NCBI GenBank assembly: GCA_030620655.1
Contig: JAUXEH010000078.1
Location: 1 to 10,886 of the forward strand
Direction of reading: 5' to 3'
DNA from: Candidatus Aminicenantota bacterium
GTDB lineage: Bacteria; Acidobacteriota; Aminicenantia; Aminicenantales; Aminicenantaceae
DNA: 10,886 nucleotides
Made by a program: the position numbers and the translations under genes
Part shown: positions 6,759 through 10,886 of the stretch, piece by piece
Numbering within the stretch: the stretch's first letter is position 1
Layout: every line of letters starts with the position of its first letter
Notes under the pieces: model-generated
Database searches by the model: none
Seen by the model: only the letters and a program-made list of their open reading frames with translations
Told to the model about the DNA's origin: nothing

Positions 6759-9416
6759 ATGAGAAACACATCATTGCTTTTAACGTTGGGGCTTTTGGCG
6801 GGGCTCCTGATCACGGGCCTCGACCTTCAGGCCCAGGATCAGGGTGTCTTCGACGAAGACCTGATCAAGAATTTCACCTTTCGCAACATCGGGCCGACCC
6901 GGCAGGGCGGACGGATCGTGGATTTCGCCGCGCATCCAAGCCGCCCCTTCACCTTCTATGTGGCTTCGGCTTCGGGTGGGCTCTGGAAGACCACGAACAA
7001 CGGGACCACCTTCACCCCCATCTTCGATGACCAGAGTGTCATCTCCATCGGAGACGTGGCGGTCGCGCCCTCCGATCCCGAGATCGTGTGGGTGGGGACC
7101 GGCGAAGCCAACAATTCCCGCAGCGCCTATTGGGGAGATGGGGTGTACAAATCGACGGACGGCGGCAAGACCTGGAGCCACATGGGTCTCAAGGAGTCCC
7201 ATCATGTCGGCCGCATCCTGATCCATCCCCGGAATCCGGACATCGTGTACGTGGCGGCCCTCGGGCACCTCTATTCCTTCAACGAGGAGCGGGGCCTGTA
7301 CAAGACCACGGATGGGGGGAAGACCTGGGACAAGGTGCTCTTCATCAGCGAACGTGTGGGTGTCGTGGACGCGGCCATGGACCCGAACTCACCGGATACG
7401 CTCTACGCCGCCTCCTACGAGAAGGAGAGGCTCCCCTGGACCTTCGAGGAGTCTGGCCCGGGCAGCGCCATCTACCGGTCCCGGGATGCCGGCCGGACCT
7501 GGCAGAAGCTGGAAGGCGGCCTGCCGTCCGGGAAGATCGGCCGGATCGGGCTGGACGTGTTCCTGCGTGATCCGAAGATCGTGTATGCCACGATCGAGAA
7601 TGCCAACCCCCGGCCCGAGACCGCAGCCAAGAAATCCGCTGCGGCCCGCAGGCGCCGGCCCCGGACCATGGGCGGCGAGATCTACCGCTCGGAGGACGGA
7701 GGGGACACCTGGACCAAGATGAACACGGATCGGGAGAGCGTCGGAGGCAGTCCCGGCTATTACTACGGCCAGATCCGGGTGGACCCCAACGACGATCAGA
7801 CGATCTATGTGCTGAGCGTAAACCTGTTCCGCTCGCGGGACGGGGGCAAGAGCTGGGGCAAAGGGACCGAGCGCAACGCCGCCCCCATGACCCACTCCGA
7901 CCACCATGCGCTCTGGATCGATCCCGAAAACTCCCAGCGCATGCTGCTGGGAAACGACGGCGGCCTCTACATCACCTATGACAAGGGTGCGACCTGGGAC
8001 CACTACCAGAACCTGCCCCTGGCCCAGTACTATGCCATCGGTGTGGACATGGAGAGTCCCTACCACGTCTACGGCGGCCTTCAGGATAACGGCTCCTGGA
8101 AGGGCCCCAGCAACGGTCCCTCGGGACGCGTGACACGGGGCGACTGGAGCTCAACCGGCGGGGGGGACGGCATGTATAACCAGGTCGACCCCAACGACGG
8201 CCGCTGGCTCTATAATGAATCCCAGTTCGGTATGATCCAGCGCGTGGATCAGAAGACCCGGGTGTCGAAGAGCATCAGGCCCCGCGTGGAAAAGGGTCAG
8301 CCGGCGCTGCGCTTCAACTGGTGTGCCCCCATCCACCTCTCGCCCCACAACAGCAGCATAGTGTATTTCGCCGGCAACGTGCTCTTCCGTTCCATGGACC
8401 GGGGGGATAACTGGCAGGCGATAAGCCCAGACCTGACCCTGAACGATCCGGTCAAGACCGCGGGCAAGGGCAACATCCAGTACTGCACCATCGTGACCGT
8501 CTCCGAGTCGCCGGTGACCCCGGGGGTCATCTGGGGGGGTACCGATGACGGCAAGGTGCACCTCACGGAGAATGGCGGGGCCGCCTGGACCGAGCTGACC
8601 GAGAACCTGGTCGCCGCGGGCGCACCCCGGGACTACTGGGTGAGCCGGGTGTTCGCGTCCCCGCATGCCGCGGGTACGGCCTACGTGTCCAAGACCGGAT
8701 ACCGGCGGGACGACTTCCGCGCCTTCCTGTACAAGACCACGGACAGTGGGAAGACCTGGGCGGACATCAGCGGCAACCTGCCTGGCGAATCCATCAATGT
8801 GGTGGTCCAGGACCGGAAGAATCCTGGCCTGCTCTTCGTTGGCACGGACATGGGGGTCTACGTTTCCATCGATGACGGCAAGACCTGGGTAAGCATGCGC
8901 AACAACATGCCCACCAACGCCGTGCATGATCTCCTGGTCCATCCCAGGGAGAACGACCTGGTGGCGGGCACCCACGGCCGCGGCATCTTCATCACGGACG
9001 TGTCCCCCCTCCAGGAGCTGGCTGAGGAGGTCTTGGCCGAGGACGTACACCTATTCGCCGTGAAGCCCAGGGTGCGCCGCAGCACCACGGCATCCATGTT
9101 CGATGCCTTTTCCGGGCACAGGACCTTCTCCGCGGCCAACGAGCCCGCGGGCCTGGTCATCTATTACTACCTGAAGGACGAGGCGGCCGAGAAACCCAAG
9201 ATCACCATCAGCGATCCCTATGGTAAGTCTTTGCGCAGCCTGACCGGTGTGACGGCCAGGGGCATCCACAGCGTGGCATGGAACATGAGGGCGCCCCGGC
9301 AGCGAGGGCGGCAGGCCCAGGCCGAACCGTCTTCCGGCGTCACCGAATATGTCGTCACACTGGAGCTGGGGGACACCAAGCTCACTCAGAAGGCGGTCGT
9401 CCGCCAAGGGCACTAG
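6759..9416 (+). CDS. Exported Asp-box (BNR/sortilin-VPS10-like) beta-propeller protein
   Basis: The start is taken as ATG 6759, six or seven bases after AAGGAG (6746-6751 region). A GTG two codons earlier (6753) would abut that site. The 885-residue product begins with a signal peptide, likely cleaved after residue 26 (LQA/QD). At least ten Asp-boxes of the SxDxGxTW type begin near residues 132, 183, 241, 311, 359, 406, 545, 603, 660 and 703, with a degenerate one at 78, spread over two or more beta-propellers. An Arg/Ala-rich insertion sits at about 290-302. The only two cysteines (522, 576) could form a disulfide. Residues 765-885 form a beta-rich C-terminal domain. These proteins are often labelled 'glycosyl hydrolase' or sortilin, but no catalytic residues can be assigned; ligand binding at the cell surface is equally likely. 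Confidence 0.85.
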   Translation: MRNTSLLLTLGLLAGLLITGLDLQAQDQGVFDEDLIKNFTFRNIGPTRQGGRIVDFAAHPSRPFTFYVASASGGLWKTTNNGTTFTPIFDDQSVISIGDVAVAPSDPEIVWVGTGEANNSRSAYWGDGVYKSTDGGKTWSHMGLKESHHVGRILIHPRNPDIVYVAALGHLYSFNEERGLYKTTDGGKTWDKVLFISERVGVVDAAMDPNSPDTLYAASYEKERLPWTFEESGPGSAIYRSRDAGRTWQKLEGGLPSGKIGRIGLDVFLRDPKIVYATIENANPRPETAAKKSAAARRRRPRTMGGEIYRSEDGGDTWTKMNTDRESVGGSPGYYYGQIRVDPNDDQTIYVLSVNLFRSRDGGKSWGKGTERNAAPMTHSDHHALWIDPENSQRMLLGNDGGLYITYDKGATWDHYQNLPLAQYYAIGVDMESPYHVYGGLQDNGSWKGPSNGPSGRVTRGDWSSTGGGDGMYNQVDPNDGRWLYNESQFGMIQRVDQKTRVSKSIRPRVEKGQPALRFNWCAPIHLSPHNSSIVYFAGNVLFRSMDRGDNWQAISPDLTLNDPVKTAGKGNIQYCTIVTVSESPVTPGVIWGGTDDGKVHLTENGGAAWTELTENLVAAGAPRDYWVSRVFASPHAAGTAYVSKTGYRRDDFRAFLYKTTDSGKTWADISGNLPGESINVVVQDRKNPGLLFVGTDMGVYVSIDDGKTWVSMRNNMPTNAVHDLLVHPRENDLVAGTHGRGIFITDVSPLQELAEEVLAEDVHLFAVKPRVRRSTTASMFDAFSGHRTFSAANEPAGLVIYYYLKDEAAEKPKITISDPYGKSLRSLTGVTARGIHSVAWNMRAPRQRGRQAQAEPSSGVTEYVVTLELGDTKLTQKAVVRQGH

Positions 9417-9447
9417 GCCGCAAGATTATCTTGTCTTCGCGTTTTGC

Positions 9448-9464
9448 GCGGGCTTCCAGCCCGC
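9448..9464. terminator. Perfect GC hairpin between convergent genes
   Basis: GCGGGCT (9448-9454) pairs with AGCCCGC (9458-9464) over the loop TCC, in the 63-base gap between two convergent stop codons. It is placed to stop transcription from both sides, but no T-run follows directly on either strand. A weaker stem (9470-9473 with 9478-9481) then leads into the T-rich start of the opposite gene's 3' end on the plus strand. The core GGCTTCCAGCC may also be a dispersed palindromic repeat unit. Confidence 0.4.
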
Positions 9465-9479
9465 TGCCGAGGCCTGCGC

Positions 9480-10886
9480 CTATTTCTTCTTGGTTTTCGC
9501 TTTGCTGCGGCCCGCATCCAGGTGGTCGAAGTTCAGGGCTGCGTTGAACACCAGCATGTAGCTCCCCCAGGTCTGATGCCGCCACATGGGGTTGATGGCG
9601 AACAGCAGCACATGGCCCTCACCCAGCGGGATGTCCACCAACGCCGCCCGGTTCTGGAGTCCCTCGGCTCCGTCCAGCATGCCGCTGATGAGCAGCTTGT
9701 CCTTGCCCGAGAAGCGCAGCAGTACGCGCATGGTCTGCAGGTCCGGGGGTAGAAACAGGTTGAGCATGTCGCGGAATTCCGGCGGGATGCCGCCCCCGCC
9801 GCCTGCGGTCTTCGGACCCTTGCGCGGCCGGCCCTGGATGACATCGGGGTCCTTAAGGCTGCCGCGGCCGCTGGGCCGGCCCTGGGACCCGCCCTCCAGC
9901 AGGGCCGAAAGATCCACGCCTCCGGAGGCAGCGGCCATCCCTGTCTCAAAGACCGGCGCTCCGCTGAAATACACACCCAACGTGTTGTCGTAGCCGTAGG
10001 TCACAGGGCTGCGGCGGTCGATGACACGGGCCTTAAGCACCGATCCGGACATCATGAGCTCCTCCGGCTTGATCACGGCCACGCTCTCCACCATGCCGTA
10101 ATCCATGGCCAGGGCGGCGTTGGCGGCAATGGGGATGAAGAGTCCGCCGTCCCGCACAAAGCGGTGCAGGTTCGCTATGCCCTGCATCTCGATGCCCCCG
10201 CGGATGTCCTCTCGCGAATCCGGGCCTCCCAGATGCGGGTATTCATCGGTCTTCATCCAGGGGATGGGATCGTCTCCGCCGATGCCGTTGACCAAGCGCT
10301 GGGGCTGGCCGAACACGACGGGCGGGAAGATGATCACATCGTACTTGCTCCTGAGATCCGCCGTGTCCCGGATGTCGTGGACCGAGATGTAGGAGTAGGG
10401 GATGCCGGATTTCTCGAAGGCGATGCGGAACCAGCCCTCGTTCTGGGTGAACACCCAGGTGTGCAGGATGGCGATGCGGGGGACCGCCAGTTCGTGGGTT
10501 TTGACGTCCGGCATCTCGCCAGCGCCGAAGGCGGTGAGCCCTAATTTCTTGACGGCCAGGTCCAGGCGGTCTCCCAGGTCGGAGGGATTGCCCTCGGCGG
10601 GAAAGATGAAACTTCCGGCATTGAAACTGCGTTCCCCGGATTTGAAGCTGCCTTCCGCCGCCAGGATGTTACCATCCTCGAGCGCGTAACGCAGCTGCAT
10701 GAGTGCGATCTCGGCGTTGTGATTGATGAGCCAGGCCTTGGCCTTGCCGCCCCCTTCGATCCTGCCCTGGGGCCGGACATCCTGGGTCAGCATGGTCATG
10801 GGAACCTCCAGGACCTCGGTATCCACGATGCGGGCGGTCTTGACGTTGTGGAGGGGCCCCAGGGTCCATCCGGTGTCGTCGTAGGG
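9480..10886 (-). CDS. C-terminal part of a secreted M14-type zinc carboxypeptidase (partial, runs off right edge)
   Basis: The reading frame stays open from the stop at 9482-9480 to the window edge, giving 468 visible residues. The GTG at 10826 is internal: the 20 codons before it begin PYDDTGWTLG, a motif I associate with the linker after the catalytic domain of large M14 carboxypeptidases in Acidobacteriota and Bacteroidota. The zinc-binding HxxE and catalytic Glu would lie beyond the edge and cannot be checked. Visible residues about 137-270 form a glutamine-amidotransferase-like Rossmann region (RIAILHTWVF, KYDVIIFPP, GGLFIPIAAN). It has no nucleophile; the whole visible part has no cysteine, as suits an exported protein. 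A Gly/Arg-rich linker (about 330-370), a beta-rich segment and a basic tail (SKAKTKKK) follow. It converges on the Asp-box gene. Confidence 0.75.
   Translation of the reverse strand, partial: PYDDTGWTLGPLHNVKTARIVDTEVLEVPMTMLTQDVRPQGRIEGGGKAKAWLINHNAEIALMQLRYALEDGNILAAEGSFKSGERSFNAGSFIFPAEGNPSDLGDRLDLAVKKLGLTAFGAGEMPDVKTHELAVPRIAILHTWVFTQNEGWFRIAFEKSGIPYSYISVHDIRDTADLRSKYDVIIFPPVVFGQPQRLVNGIGGDDPIPWMKTDEYPHLGGPDSREDIRGGIEMQGIANLHRFVRDGGLFIPIAANAALAMDYGMVESVAVIKPEELMMSGSVLKARVIDRRSPVTYGYDNTLGVYFSGAPVFETGMAAASGGVDLSALLEGGSQGRPSGRGSLKDPDVIQGRPRKGPKTAGGGGGIPPEFRDMLNLFLPPDLQTMRVLLRFSGKDKLLISGMLDGAEGLQNRAALVDIPLGEGHVLLFAINPMWRHQTWGSYMLVFNAALNFDHLDAGRSKAKTKKK

Noticed and set aside
7389..9413. Minus-strand frames (7389-8066, 8151-9050, 9051-9413) inside the Asp-box gene
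   Set aside because: The Asp-box repeats clearly define the plus strand; the minus frames are low-complexity shadows without ribosome binding sites.

Overview
The window is a GC-rich bacterial chromosome segment carrying seven protein-coding genes, two of them cut by the window edges. I see no RNA genes, CRISPR array, insertion sequence or phage gene. No stretch longer than about 240 bases lacks a gene. The mix is a B12-dependent ribonucleotide reductase, a large secreted Asp-box (BNR/sortilin-like) protein, a secreted M14 carboxypeptidase with a glutamine-amidotransferase-like C-terminal region, and a sulfatase-like enzyme fused to TPRs. From memory this mix suits Acidobacteriota, perhaps the Aminicenantia. 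That placement is inference from gene content only.

Layout. (1) Bases 1-75, minus strand: the signal-peptide end of an unidentified exported protein. It diverges from a GTG-started single-pass membrane protein of unknown function (207-1091, plus), with back-to-back sigma70-like promoters between them. (2) Bases 1148-4363, plus strand: a two-gene operon of adenosylcobalamin-dependent ribonucleotide reductase (nrdJ) and an FMN-dependent nitronate monooxygenase/FabK-like enzyme. Its promoter is close to consensus (TTGACA, 17 bp, TATATT) and is flanked by two TACA-N3-TGTA palindromes that look like an operator. (3) Bases 4388-6514, minus strand: an exported alkaline-phosphatase-superfamily ('sulfatase') enzyme with a threonine at the nucleophile position and a C-terminal TPR array. 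(4) Bases 6515-6758: a divergent regulatory region with a strong A-tract. (5) Bases 6759-9416, plus strand: an exported Asp-box propeller protein. (6) Bases 9480-10886, minus strand: the C-terminal 468 residues of an M14-type carboxypeptidase that continues past the right edge.

How the genes fit together. The nrdJ operon is housekeeping: deoxyribonucleotide supply plus a flavoenzyme. The right half (sulfatase-like/TPR, Asp-box, M14) looks like a cell-envelope or secreted hydrolase neighbourhood of an organism living on polymers or protein. The three genes are on different transcripts, so functional coupling is only suggested. The best leads are the paired operator at nrdJ and the Thr-nucleophile TPR enzyme. 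I do not see a clearly new multi-gene system.
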